NCBI GenBank assembly: GCA_002747325.1
Contig: PDOZ01000033.1
Coordinates: 1-64,000 of the forward strand
Direction of reading: 5' to 3'
Length of the DNA: 64,000 bases
Origin: Rhodobacterales bacterium
GTDB lineage: Bacteria; Pseudomonadota; Alphaproteobacteria; Rhodobacterales; Rhodobacteraceae
The notes under the pieces were generated by a model that worked only from the letters and a program-made list of their open reading frames with translations, did no database searches and had not been told where the DNA came from. How positions within the stretch are numbered: position 1 is the stretch's first letter; each line of letters starts with the position of its first letter. Both the position numbers and the translations under genes were made by a program. Below, piece after piece: positions 46,348-55,414 of the stretch.

Positions 46348-47489
46348 GTTATCTTGAGTATCATCAGAAATGGACCCCTTCCGGCCCGACCAAAATCCTC
46401 TATTTCAACTGGGTTCTGGTCGCGCTGATTACGGCGGTCGCCTGCGCGGGCTTTTTGATGCTCTATTCCGTTGCGGGCGGGGATTTTTCCCGTTGGTCGC
46501 AGCCGATGGTGGAGCGGTTCGGCATGGGGCTGGGACTGATGTTTTTCATCGGGCTGGTGCCGATCTGGTTCTGGCGCAACATGGCCGCGCTGCTTTTCGC
46601 CCTCTCGCTGGCGCTGTTGGTGGCGGTGCCGTTTATTGGCGAAACCAACATGGGGGCGCAGCGCTGGATCAACCTTGGTTTCATCCGCTTGCAGCCCTCG
46701 GAACTGGTGAAACTCACGCTGGTGATGGTGTTGGCGGCTTATTATGACTGGCTCGATGTGAAGAAGGTTTCGCATCCGCTCTGGGTGTTGGTGCCGGTCG
46801 TGCTGATCCTGTTGCCCGCCTTTCTGGTGCTGCGCCAGCCGGACCTTGGCACGGCGCTGTTGCTGGCGCTGGGCGGCGGGGCGGTGATGTTTCTGGCGGG
46901 GGTCAGCCTGTGGTATTTCGCGGCGGTTCTGAGCGCGGGGGTGGGGGCTGTGGTGGCGGTTTTCCTGACCCGCGGCACGCCGTATCAACTGCTGAAGGAT
47001 TACCAATATCGCCGCATTGATACTTTCCTCGACCCCTCGCTTGACCCGCTCGGATCGGCCTATCACATCACGCAATCGAAGATCGCGCTTGGCTCCGGCG
47101 GCTGGACCGGGCGGGGCTTTATGCAGGGCACGCAGAGCCGGTTGAACTTTTTGCCGGAGAAGCAGACCGACTTCATTTTCACCGCGTTGGCGGAGGAGTT
47201 CGGCTTTGTTGGCGCGACCTCGTTGCTCATCGCCTATTTCCTGATCATGGCGACCTGCGTGATCTCGGCGCTGCGCAATACCGACCGCTTCGGCTCGCTG
47301 GTGACGCTCGGCGTGGTGGTGGTGTTTTTCCTGCTCTTTGCGGTGAATATGTCGATGGTGATGGGCATGGCGCCGGTCGTCGGCGTGCCGTTGCCGCTGG
47401 TCTCGTTTGGCGGCTCGGCCATGCTGGTGCTGATGATCGGCTTTGGCCTCGTGCAATCGGCGCATGTGCATCGGGCGCGTAGTCGGTAG
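46344..47489 (+). CDS. rodA: Peptidoglycan glycosyltransferase RodA
   Basis: RodA (381 residues) is the SEDS-family glycan polymerase that works with PBP2. About ten membrane helices and the signatures KQTDFIFTALAEEFGFVG (with the catalytic Asp) and PVVGVPLPLVSFGGSAML are present. Its C-terminus HVHRARSR is followed by a TAG that is also the first three bases of the MITE-like element, copy 2. Confidence 0.96.
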   Translation: MSYLEYHQKWTPSGPTKILYFNWVLVALITAVACAGFLMLYSVAGGDFSRWSQPMVERFGMGLGLMFFIGLVPIWFWRNMAALLFALSLALLVAVPFIGETNMGAQRWINLGFIRLQPSELVKLTLVMVLAAYYDWLDVKKVSHPLWVLVPVVLILLPAFLVLRQPDLGTALLLALGGGAVMFLAGVSLWYFAAVLSAGVGAVVAVFLTRGTPYQLLKDYQYRRIDTFLDPSLDPLGSAYHITQSKIALGSGGWTGRGFMQGTQSRLNFLPEKQTDFIFTALAEEFGFVGATSLLIAYFLIMATCVISALRNTDRFGSLVTLGVVVVFFLLFAVNMSMVMGMAPVVGVPLPLVSFGGSAMLVLMIGFGLVQSAHVHRARSR

Positions 47490-47752
47490 GGGCGTAGACC
47501 CATACCCCCTGCGCCACTGGCGCCAAATCCGCGAAAGATCAGCGGTTTGGCGCGCGCCGGACATAGTGGGCCTATTTTCAAGCGCGTCAAGCCGCTGAGG
47601 TGAAGCGGATTTGACGTCTTCGATTTGCCAGATTTTTGCCCTGAGCGTCTTCGCGACCCCTTGAAATAGCCCCACTATTCCTGCGGTGCCGCTCATAGTC
47701 AGAGCAAAAATCTGACAAACCAGTGGTGCAGGGGGTATGGGTCTACGCCCTA
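47487..47752. repeat. MITE-like element, copy 2 (266 bp)
   Basis: This copy has the same terminal inverted repeats as copy 1 (TAGGGGCGTAGACCC at the left with one extra G, GGGTCTACGCCCTA at the right). It keeps the same internal inverted repeats, including CAGATTTTTG/CAAAAATCTG and GCGCCAAATCCGC/GCGGTTTGGCGC. It is TA-bounded. The left TAG is the rodA stop and the right end (reverse) is the TAG stop of the DUF1489 gene, so the element fills the whole gap between two convergent genes. No open frame is supported. Confidence 0.85.
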
Positions 47753-48178
47753 TAAAATACCAATATCCGCCAGCGCGGCGGAGAGTTCCGGCGGCAGGTC
47801 CACCTCCCCCGCACGGCCGGGCAGATCGGCGGGGGCGTCCTCGGCGCTGAGGTAGCGCCAGCCCTGAAAGGCGCGGCGCGGGGCGGCGACGACGCGCACC
47901 AGTTTGCGCTCCAGCACGATGCCACAGCGCCGAATGCCATCCGCGCCGATCACTTCTTCCAGCCCCATGATCCGCTGCCGCGCCGCGACCTGCCCCTTGA
48001 TGATCCAGTAAAGCGACCCGCCCGCCAAAAGCTCCGCCTCGCGTTTGGGCCACATGCGGGTGATATGGCGTGAGCGCCCGTCAGCATAATCCGCGCCGCG
48101 CATTTTCTGCCACGCATCCAGACTCTCGACGCTCTCACAGCCGACGCAGAGTTTGATCAGGTTCACATGTTGTGCCAT
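47750..48178 (-). CDS. DUF1489-family protein
   Basis: A 142-residue soluble protein of a conserved alphaproteobacterial family of unknown function, recognised by MAQHVNLIKLCVGCESVESLDAWQ at the N-terminus and the HITRMWPKREAELLAGGSLYWIIKG segment. The ATG at 48178 fits the family start; the frame extends 16 codons further without support. Its stop TAG is provided by the MITE-like element. No function can be inferred from the neighbours. Confidence 0.85.
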   Translation of the reverse strand: MAQHVNLIKLCVGCESVESLDAWQKMRGADYADGRSRHITRMWPKREAELLAGGSLYWIIKGQVAARQRIMGLEEVIGADGIRRCGIVLERKLVRVVAAPRRAFQGWRYLSAEDAPADLPGRAGEVDLPPELSAALADIGIL

Positions 48179-48328
48179 TTTATCCACCCCCGCCGGACCA
48201 TAGGCCGGTTCCTTGCCGGAGGACAAGTTGGCGGCGATGATTGGAAACGCATTGTTGCGAGAATCAGGCGCGACGAATCGCAGGTGGGGCTGTAACTTTT
48301 CGCGACTTGGGAATGATCAGGGTTGGGC

Positions 48329-49243
48329 ATGTTTCGATTTGGTTTGTGTGTTTTGGCCGCTTTGGTGGCGTTTTCTTTCCCCGTAATGGCGCAGGAGCGC
48401 ACGACGCTGGGGGTTGGGCGGTTGTTTGTGAACGACGCCATGGGGGATGGTCAGGATCGCTGGCGCACCGGCGCTCATACGATCAGCGTGATGCGCGGCC
48501 CGGAGGGGATGCAAAGTCGGCCGGGGCAATACGGTGTGCTGATGGAATACCGCTTCGCCAACCGGATCATGGCCCCGTCCAACCTCGTGAGCCCCGCCGT
48601 CTGGGATCGCCGGTATGCGGGGATGCTGTCTTTCGGGGCGTATAGCCATTTTGCCCGCGACGGGTTTGAATATACGGTGGGGTCCGAGTTTGTGGCGGTT
48701 GGGCCGATGACCGGGCTGGGGCGGTTTCAGAGCGCGGTGCATGATCTGATCGGCATGGAAGCGCCTGGTGCGGGCACCTTGGCCAATCAGATACCCAACG
48801 CGATTTACCCGACGCTGGCTTTCGAAATCGCCAAGCCGTTCCCCATCGGCAACGCCGTTTTGCGCCCCTTCCTGCAAGGACGGGCGGGCGACGAGACCTA
48901 TCTACGCGCCGGGGCCGATCTGCTTATCGGCTCGAATTTCACCACCGGCATTCTGGTGCGCGACGAGACCACCGGGGTTCTGTATCAGACGCTGGAAGAC
49001 GTGCCGCAGACCGGCTTATCCTTCCTCCTTGGTGGCGATGTGGCCAAGGTGTTTCACTCCGCTTATCTGCCCGCTTCCGATGGCTATGCCCTGACCCCGT
49101 TGCGCTATCGCCTGCGCGCGGGCCTGCATTATCAGGGCGAAAAGGCGGGTGTGTTCTACGGTCTGACCTGGCTTGGCCGTGAGTTTACCGCCCAGCCGGA
49201 GGGCCAGCTTGTCGGGGCGTTGCAGGTGCAGTTCCACTTCTGA
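48329..49243 (+). CDS. LpxR/DUF2219-like outer-membrane protein
   Basis: A 304-residue protein with a signal peptide (cleavage near VMA-QE) and alternating beta-strand patterns ending in QVQFHF, an aromatic C-terminus typical of outer-membrane barrels. The early segment VNDAMGDGQDRWRTGAHTIS matches the pattern (ND...DRxxTxG) of lipid A 3'-O-deacylase LpxR relatives. Whether it is enzymatically active cannot be told. A TTG two codons earlier is an alternative start; AGGG fits the ATG. Confidence 0.75.
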   Translation: MFRFGLCVLAALVAFSFPVMAQERTTLGVGRLFVNDAMGDGQDRWRTGAHTISVMRGPEGMQSRPGQYGVLMEYRFANRIMAPSNLVSPAVWDRRYAGMLSFGAYSHFARDGFEYTVGSEFVAVGPMTGLGRFQSAVHDLIGMEAPGAGTLANQIPNAIYPTLAFEIAKPFPIGNAVLRPFLQGRAGDETYLRAGADLLIGSNFTTGILVRDETTGVLYQTLEDVPQTGLSFLLGGDVAKVFHSAYLPASDGYALTPLRYRLRAGLHYQGEKAGVFYGLTWLGREFTAQPEGQLVGALQVQFHF

Positions 49244-49316
49244 CGCCCTCTTTTCAAGCCGAATCACCTGTGTTACCTTTCGGTCAATAAAGAAGAAAAA
49301 TGGCAGGTATACAGGT

Positions 49317-50363
49317 ATGCGAACGGAGCTTACGGGCACGTTTGTGCTTCCCGTGGAAGGAACGGCGACCGACGATGTGGCTGGCGCCCCGGTGCGAACG
49401 CTGGGGGTCGGGTCGGTTTGGGTGCGTCTTGGCGCCGCGATCCGGGTCGATGGGCCGGGCGAGGTATTGCAATTGGGCGTTCCGGCAGAGGAAGCGCAGT
49501 TTCGCGCGCGGGTGGCGCAGAAGGCGGGGCGGATGCTTGGCCTTCCCCTTATCGCGCGGCGCGAGGATGGCGAGGACGATAGGTTTGAGGGCGGGCGCGG
49601 TTTTGTGCTGACGGATGGCTACCGGGCCTATCGCGCCAGCGTTCTGGATATGTCCGACGGGCGTGAGTTTCTGCTATTTGCGGGCAGGGTGCCGCCACGC
49701 GGCGTGGAGCTTTGGGTGGTGCGCGCCGATCTGGCGCGGGGCAATTTGCGGCGCGATACGCAGGAAGCGACCGGGGTGATTTGTTTCACACCCGAGACTC
49801 GCATTCGCACCGAGGCGGGCGATAAGCTGGCGCGTGATATTCGCGCAGGCGACCGGGTGCAGACCAAGGATAACGGCGTGCAGGAAGTGATGTGGACCGG
49901 CGCGCGGCGTTTTTCCGGCGCACGGCTCTATGCGACGCCGGAGCTGCGGCCTATTCGGCTCAAGGCGGGGGCGCTGGGCGTGGACCGGCCGGACGAGGAT
50001 CTTGTCGTGTCACCGAACCATCGCATGTTGGTTCAGGGCGCGCGGGCGCAGGCGCTGTTTGGCAGTGATGAGGTGCTGGTTTCGGCGCGCGATCTGGTGG
50101 ATGACGGGCGTATTCTGCGCGACCATAAGCTGTGCGAAGTGACCTATGTGCATTTGCTGCTGCCGCGCCATGAGATCGTTTTCGCCAATGGGCTGGAAAC
50201 CGAGAGTTTTCAGCCGACGGATGCGGCACTGGCGGGGGTTGAGGCGCAGGGTCGCGAAGAGATCTACCAGCTTTGCCCGGAACTGCGGACGGCCCCCGCG
50301 CTGCCGTTCGACGCAGCACGGCGTGTAGTAAACCGCGGCGAGGCGGCGCTTTTGCTGGGATAG
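49317..50363 (+). CDS. Hint-domain protein (Hint_2 type)
   Basis: A 348-residue protein with an N-terminal domain of about 150 residues (no signal peptide) and a Hint (hedgehog/intein-like) domain. The domain starts at Cys156 in GVICFTPETRIRTEAG, followed by DIRAGDRVQTKDNGVQEVMW and the block DLVVSPNHRMLVQG that holds the conserved His. Similar stand-alone Hint proteins are abundant in Rhodobacterales, often in secreted or calcium-binding contexts. No C-terminal Asn or extein is obvious, so self-splicing is unlikely. The upstream extension of the frame overlaps the preceding gene and was rejected. Confidence 0.82.
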   Translation: MRTELTGTFVLPVEGTATDDVAGAPVRTLGVGSVWVRLGAAIRVDGPGEVLQLGVPAEEAQFRARVAQKAGRMLGLPLIARREDGEDDRFEGGRGFVLTDGYRAYRASVLDMSDGREFLLFAGRVPPRGVELWVVRADLARGNLRRDTQEATGVICFTPETRIRTEAGDKLARDIRAGDRVQTKDNGVQEVMWTGARRFSGARLYATPELRPIRLKAGALGVDRPDEDLVVSPNHRMLVQGARAQALFGSDEVLVSARDLVDDGRILRDHKLCEVTYVHLLLPRHEIVFANGLETESFQPTDAALAGVEAQGREEIYQLCPELRTAPALPFDAARRVVNRGEAALLLG

Positions 50364-50386
50364 CTTTAATTTTAGGGTTTTTGCCG

Positions 50387-50414
50387 TTGACTCACCCCTG
50401 CGGGTCTCTATAAG
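50387..50414 (+). promoter_or_regulatory. Strong sigma-70 promoter of rpsD
   Basis: TTGACT (50387-50392), a 16-base spacer and TATAAG (50409-50414) make the best promoter match in the window. Transcription would begin near 50421, giving a leader of about 110 bases that contains a CCCCC-GCAA-GGGG hairpin (50438-50450) with a GNRA loop, possibly used in feedback control of S4. Confidence 0.75.
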
Positions 50415-50533
50415 CGCAGCTTCATTGGTGTTGGTGGCCCCCGCAAGGGGATGCCTGTCATGCTGTAAAGGCAAGAGGACAACGCCCTTATCAACCGGCA
50501 CGCCCCGGCGCGCCTCTTATAAGGAGATCAGCT

Positions 50534-51154
50534 GTGACCAAACGCACCGCTGCCAAGTACAAAATTGACCGCCGTATGGGCGAAAACATCTGGGGCCGTC
50601 CGAAATCCCCGGTTAACCGCCGCGAATACGGCCCCGGCCAGCACGGCCAGCGCCGCAAAGGCAAGCTGTCCGACTTCGGTCTTCAGCTGCGCGCCAAGCA
50701 GAAGCTCAAGGGCTATTACGGCGACCTGACCGAAAAGCAGTTCCGCCGCATCTTCGGCGAGGCCGAGCGGGTGAAGGGCGATACGGGTGAAAACCTGATT
50801 GGTCTGCTGGAAAGCCGTCTGGACGCGGTGGTGTATCGCGCCAAGTTCGTGCCGACCGTTTTCGCTGCCCGTCAGTTCGTTAACCACGGCCATGTGACCG
50901 TGAACGGCAAGCGCGTCAATATCCCGTCCTACCGCGTGAAGGAAGGCGACGTGATCGAGGTGCGCGACAAGTCCAAGCAACTCGCTGTTCTGCTGGAAGC
51001 CGTGCAACTCGCCGAGCGTGACGTGCCGGATTACATCGACGCCGACCACTCCAAGATGAAGGCTACCTTCGTGCGCCGTCCGGGCCTGTCCGATGTGCCT
51101 TACCCGGTGATCATGGAGCCGAACCTCGTCATCGAATACTACGCACAGAATTAA
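50534..51154 (+). CDS. rpsD: 30S ribosomal protein S4
   Basis: S4 (206 residues) binds 16S rRNA early in small-subunit assembly and can repress translation of its own mRNA. The chain is full length, with the S4 RNA-binding domain around [38 protein letters not shown]. Translation starts at GTG with AAGGAG 8 bases upstream. It is a single-gene unit between its own promoter and a terminator, as is common in alphaproteobacteria. Confidence 0.98.
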   Translation: MTKRTAAKYKIDRRMGENIWGRPKSPVNRREYGPGQHGQRRKGKLSDFGLQLRAKQKLKGYYGDLTEKQFRRIFGEAERVKGDTGENLIGLLESRLDAVVYRAKFVPTVFAARQFVNHGHVTVNGKRVNIPSYRVKEGDVIEVRDKSKQLAVLLEAVQLAERDVPDYIDADHSKMKATFVRRPGLSDVPYPVIMEPNLVIEYYAQN

Positions 51155-51173
51155 TTCGGTGCGATAGGATTGG

Positions 51174-51202
51174 AAGGGCCGTCCGTTCGGGCGGCCCTTT
51201 TT
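51174..51202 (+). terminator. Intrinsic terminator after rpsD
   Basis: AAGGGCCGTCC-GTTC-GGGCGGCCC-TTTTT, an 11-bp stem with a GTTC loop and T-tract, 20 bases after the rpsD stop. Confidence 0.9.
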
Positions 51203-51332
51203 CGTGCCGGCTATAAGTGTTGCGCAAAGGGGGCGCATGGCGGGGAAATGTGCCCGAAACCGGCTTTGCCCGTCTTCGCGCTGGCCCGATGGTGCGGTGC
51301 GGGCTAAACCCAAGGAGTTAAGGGGGAAGATC

Positions 51333-52430
51333 ATGTCTGGTGGACCAACGCCGCGGCCCGGCATTCTGGAAATCGAATTGTATCAATCCGGCGGTGCCTC
51401 CGTGGAGGGGGTGGCCAATGTGGTGAAATTATCGGCCAACGAAAACCCGTTCGGCACGTCCGATGCGGCGCGCGAAGCCTATGCGCGCGCCGGGCGTGAG
51501 CTGGCCCGCTATCCCGGCACCGGGCATGAGGATTTGCGCGCGGCGATTGGCGAGGTGCATGGGCTGGACCCGGAGCGCATCGTCTGCGGCGCGGGGTCGG
51601 ACGAAATCCTGATCAACCTGACGCGGGCCTATGCCGGGCCGGGCGACGAGGTGATCTGCACCGAACACGGCTTTTCCATGTATCCGATCGTGGCACACGG
51701 GGCGGGGGCGACGCCGGTTGTGGTGGCGGAACGCGAGCGGGTGGTGGACGTGGACGCGATCCTCGCCGCCGTGACCGACAAGACCCGCGTCGTTTTCATT
51801 GCCAACCCGGCCAACCCGACCGGCACCATGGTCGGCGCGCGCGAGTTGTCCCGGCTGGCCGAGGGGTTGCCGGAACAGGCAATCCTCGTGCTGGACGGCG
51901 CTTATGCGGAATATGTCGAGGGGTTCGATGGCGGCGCCGCGCTGGTCAACCGCTTTCCCAACGTGGTGATGACCCGCACCTTCTCGAAGATCTACGGCCT
52001 CGGCGCGCTGCGGGTCGGCTGGGCTTATGCTTCGCGCGAGATCATCGACGTGCTGAACCGCATTCGCAACCCGTTCAACCTCTCGGCTTCGCAACTGGCC
52101 ACGGCGGAAGCCGCGATGCGCGATCAGGATTGGGTCGCGCGGTGTCGGGCGGACAACGCCCGCCTGCGCGCGCTGCTGGCGGAAGGGCTGGCGGAACATG
52201 GCGTCCCCTCAGACACGTCCTGCGCCAACTTTATCCTCGCCCGTTTCGCCGATGCGGCGGAGGCCAATGCGGTGGATAACCACCTGAAAGAGCAGGGTTT
52301 TATCGTGCGTAAGGTCGCGGGATACGGCTTGCCGCATTGTCTGCGGATTACGGTGGGTGACGAAGCATCCTGCCGCCGGGTGGCGCATCTGGTGGGCGCG
52401 TTCAAGGGAGGGAACGGCGATGGCGCATGA
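51333..52430 (+). CDS. hisC: Histidinol-phosphate/aromatic aminotransferase
   Basis: A 365-residue class II PLP aminotransferase. The PLP Lys is in [17 protein letters not shown], and [10 protein letters not shown] and [10 protein letters not shown] are the family signatures. It makes histidinol phosphate in histidine synthesis. Its overlap by 11 bases with a prephenate dehydrogenase gene suggests it also makes tyrosine or phenylalanine, as known for hisC-tyrC pairs. The ATG at 51333 gives the typical [13 protein letters not shown] start; the frame extends upstream without support. Confidence 0.94.
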   Translation: MSGGPTPRPGILEIELYQSGGASVEGVANVVKLSANENPFGTSDAAREAYARAGRELARYPGTGHEDLRAAIGEVHGLDPERIVCGAGSDEILINLTRAYAGPGDEVICTEHGFSMYPIVAHGAGATPVVVAERERVVDVDAILAAVTDKTRVVFIANPANPTGTMVGARELSRLAEGLPEQAILVLDGAYAEYVEGFDGGAALVNRFPNVVMTRTFSKIYGLGALRVGWAYASREIIDVLNRIRNPFNLSASQLATAEAAMRDQDWVARCRADNARLRALLAEGLAEHGVPSDTSCANFILARFADAAEANAVDNHLKEQGFIVRKVAGYGLPHCLRITVGDEASCRRVAHLVGAFKGGNGDGA

Positions 52431-53364
52431 GGAAATTTACCCGCGCGTGGCCCTGATCGGCCTTGGCCTTATTGCCGGTTCTATGGCGCATGCGATGCGG
52501 CGCGGCGGCTTGGCGGGCGAGATCGTCGGCACGGCGCGTTCCGCCGAAAGCCGTGCCATTGCCCGCGAAATTCAGCTTTGCGACCGCGTGGTTGATACGG
52601 CGGCGGAGGCGGTGCGGGACGCGGATCTTGTGGTTCTTGCGGTGCCGGTCGGCGCGATGGGGGCGGTGGCCCGCGAAATCGGCCCGCATCTGAAACCGGG
52701 CGCGACCGTCACCGATGTTGGCTCGGTGAAACAGGCGGTGATCGACACGGTCGGCCCGCATATGCCGGAGCATGTGCATTTCGTCCCGGCGCACCCCTTG
52801 GCGGGCACCGAACATTCCGGTCCGCGCGCGGGTTTTGCCACGCTGTTTGACAACCGCTATTGCCTGATCGTGCCGACGGCGGGCAGCGAGCGGGGGGCGG
52901 TGGATCGCCTGCGGGCGCTGTGGCTCGGGATGGGCGCGAAGGTCGAGGAGATGGACCCGGAGCATCACGATCTGGTGCTGGCCGTGACCAGCCACACGCC
53001 GCACCTGATCGCCTATACCATGGTTGGCGTGGCCGACGATCTTGGCCGCGTGACCGACAGCGAGGTGATCAAGTATTCCGCCGCCGGTTTTCGCGATTTT
53101 ACCCGTATCGCGGCTTCGGACCCGACCATGTGGCGCGACGTGTTCTTGAACAACAAGCAGGCGACGCTGGAAATTCTGGGCCGGTTCACCGAGGAATTGT
53201 TCGCCCTGCAACGGGCCATTCGCACGGGCGACGGGGACGAATTGTTTGACTATTTCACCCGCACCCGCGCGATCCGGCGCGGCATTATCGAGGCGGGGCA
53301 GGATACGGCGGAACCGGATTTTGGCCGCAGCTTAGAGCATTCCGACGCGGCGGAGGGCGTATGA
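52420..53364 (+). CDS. tyrC: Prephenate/arogenate dehydrogenase
   Basis: A 314-residue NAD(P)-dependent dehydrogenase of the TyrA family, of the short form lacking chorismate mutase. The dinucleotide motif is [17 protein letters not shown] at the N-terminus. [11 protein letters not shown] and the catalytic His region [16 protein letters not shown] follow. It oxidatively decarboxylates prephenate (or arogenate) towards tyrosine. GGGAGGGAAC precedes the ATG inside the end of hisC. The choice between prephenate and arogenate is not settled by sequence alone. Confidence 0.92.
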   Translation: MAHEEIYPRVALIGLGLIAGSMAHAMRRGGLAGEIVGTARSAESRAIAREIQLCDRVVDTAAEAVRDADLVVLAVPVGAMGAVAREIGPHLKPGATVTDVGSVKQAVIDTVGPHMPEHVHFVPAHPLAGTEHSGPRAGFATLFDNRYCLIVPTAGSERGAVDRLRALWLGMGAKVEEMDPEHHDLVLAVTSHTPHLIAYTMVGVADDLGRVTDSEVIKYSAAGFRDFTRIAASDPTMWRDVFLNNKQATLEILGRFTEELFALQRAIRTGDGDELFDYFTRTRAIRRGIIEAGQDTAEPDFGRSLEHSDAAEGV

Positions 53365-54275
53365 AACTCCGCGTGATGATAGCCCTCGCGTTGCTGGCTT
53401 ACCCGGCCTTGGCACAAGCGCCGCAGGAAGCGCCGCGCCCGCCTGTGCGTCCGGGGGCGGCGGTACCGGCGGCGGTTTCGAACCTCGCGCCGCGCGTGGT
53501 GGCCCGGCCACCAATGCGCCCGGCTGTGTCAGCGGCACCCGCCCCAGAACCCACCACGCAACCTTCTACCCCGGAGCCGCGCGGTTTTGTCGACCCGATC
53601 ACCGCCTTCATGGAAAGCATCGGCGCGGCGGGGCAGCGACGTGCGATGGAGGTTCCCGGCGGTTCGCCGCTGGCGGTTTTGCGCTCGCCGCGCCCGGAAC
53701 GGCGCCCGACTACCCTGCCGCGCACCCCCGCTGTCATCGCGCCTTCGCCGGGCGGGTCGGTCTGTGGCGTGGCGTCGATCAAGGGGCAGAACCTCGCCTC
53801 GATCCCCGGAACCCTGCCCGGATGCGGCGTTACCAACCCGGTCAGGATCACCGAGGTGGCGGGGGTTCGGCTGTCCCAGGCAGCGACGGTGGATTGCACC
53901 ACGGCCAAGGCGCTGGAATTCTGGACGCGCAAGATCGCGATCCCGACGGTTGGGCGCACCGGCGGCGGGCTGGCGCGGATCAACGTCGTTGTGTCGTATA
54001 ATTGCCGCAAGCGCATCGGCACCCGCAGCAACCGCATTTCCGAACACGGCAAGGGCCGCGCGATTGACATTACCGGCTTCACCATGCGCAACGGCGAAAC
54101 CTTCACCGTGCTGAAGCACTGGAACAGCGGCACTTACGGCAAGATACTGAAATTGATGCACAAAGGCGCTTGCGGCCCGTTCGGGACCGTGCTTGGCCCG
54201 CGCGCCAACGCCGCTCACCGCGACCATTTCCACTTCGACACGGCGCGCTATCGTTCCGGCTCTTACTGTCGTTAG
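53361..54275 (+). CDS. Extensin-like C-terminal domain protein, secreted
   Basis: A 304-residue exported protein: signal peptide (residues 1-19, cleavage ALA-QA), a Pro/Ala-rich linker of about 100 residues with repeated PRPPVRP-type runs, and a C-terminal extensin-like domain. This domain has GCGVTNPVRITEVAGVRLS and RISEHGKGRAIDITGF, and ends in RDHFHFDTARYRSGSYCR. The His and Asp residues resemble those of D-Ala-D-Ala peptidase-like folds, so a role in peptidoglycan is plausible. It overlaps tyrC by 4 bases. Confidence 0.88.
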   Translation: MKLRVMIALALLAYPALAQAPQEAPRPPVRPGAAVPAAVSNLAPRVVARPPMRPAVSAAPAPEPTTQPSTPEPRGFVDPITAFMESIGAAGQRRAMEVPGGSPLAVLRSPRPERRPTTLPRTPAVIAPSPGGSVCGVASIKGQNLASIPGTLPGCGVTNPVRITEVAGVRLSQAATVDCTTAKALEFWTRKIAIPTVGRTGGGLARINVVVSYNCRKRIGTRSNRISEHGKGRAIDITGFTMRNGETFTVLKHWNSGTYGKILKLMHKGACGPFGTVLGPRANAAHRDHFHFDTARYRSGSYCR

Positions 54276-54279
54276 GCGT

Positions 54280-55296
54280 TTACGGCACCCGCAGGTCTGG
54301 GGCGTCGCCGATGGGGAAGGGGCCGAGATAGATGCGACCATCCTCAAAAGTCACGCGGGTTTCCAGCGTGTTGGGGTCGTCGGAGGCCATGGCAATCAGT
54401 TCCAGCGCCTGTTGCGCAACGGTCAGGTATTCCATCGGGATCGCCCCGGTCGCGACCGCCAGATCAAGCGCGGCGCGCCATTGCGTCAGGGTCAGGTCCA
54501 GCGATCCGGTCGGCTGCCCGCGCTGGTCCACATCGAGATAGCCGCGGATGTCAAACCGCAATTCGCCCCATTCCAGCGCTACCTTGCGCAGGTTGATCCA
54601 GATCGGCTGCGGGCGGCGCTCCTCAAGTGTGCGCAGGTCGAAGGGGCGGTCGTAGCGGCTTTGCAGGTCGATCACGGCGCTTTTGATCACGGTCGGCAAT
54701 CCGCCGGACTGGCGCAGATCGGTCAGCATCCCGTCGCCCAGTTGCAACGAATTTAGGGCGACGTGCTGGTCGAAAACGTTCTCTTCCGTCACGATGGAAT
54801 TGGCGCGCATCGCGACCAGCCCGGACGCCAGCCCCATGCGCCAGCCGCTGCCGGAGATGATCGCATCGGTGATCTCTGTCGTTGAATCGGTGAGTGGAAA
54901 GCCGTTTTCCAGCGACATTTTCATGGAGGACGTCAGTTGTTCCGCTTCGATGATCACCGTGCCTTTTGGCGAAGCGAGCAATAGCGGGCCCGAGAAAGAG
55001 GCGGTCCGGTGATGCGGCATGTAGAACTTTGACAAAAGGTCGAGGCGCTCGGACGACAGGGCCACCTGCGTTGCCGGGTCGCTCAGTTCGAGATCGGTGA
55101 CGGTGGTGTCGAGCCGGAAGGGATAACCGCGGGTCGTCAGATCGGTATAGCTCGCGGCCCAGTTCTCCGCCCGGCGCGCGTCCAGCCATTTGTCGATCAC
55201 GAAATTGGTGCCCTGCGCGGCGATGAACCAGACGAGGCTCCAAAGCAGCGCGGCGGCGATGAGAAACTTGACGAAACGGCGGGTAAATCGGGGCAT
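54280..55296 (-). CDS. DUF2125-family protein
   Basis: A 338-residue protein with one N-terminal membrane helix (residues 9-27) and a long periplasmic part of beta-rich character (NFVIDKWLDARRAENWAASY, then SYTDLTTRGYPFRLDTTVTDLEL). This is the DUF2125 pattern of alphaproteobacteria, function unknown. It is convergent with the extensin-like gene (4 bases apart) and divergent from the ExbB-like gene. Confidence 0.87.
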   Translation of the reverse strand: MPRFTRRFVKFLIAAALLWSLVWFIAAQGTNFVIDKWLDARRAENWAASYTDLTTRGYPFRLDTTVTDLELSDPATQVALSSERLDLLSKFYMPHHRTASFSGPLLLASPKGTVIIEAEQLTSSMKMSLENGFPLTDSTTEITDAIISGSGWRMGLASGLVAMRANSIVTEENVFDQHVALNSLQLGDGMLTDLRQSGGLPTVIKSAVIDLQSRYDRPFDLRTLEERRPQPIWINLRKVALEWGELRFDIRGYLDVDQRGQPTGSLDLTLTQWRAALDLAVATGAIPMEYLTVAQQALELIAMASDDPNTLETRVTFEDGRIYLGPFPIGDAPDLRVP

Positions 55297-55414
55297 GGCA
55301 ATCTCTTTAATTGTGTATTCTTCTCTTAACGCGGGCGCGGGGCGGCGTAAACCGCTTGGCAGGACGGGGCAAACCGCCTATCGTCTGGGCAAAGAAACAA
55401 GGCAAGAGGCGGTC

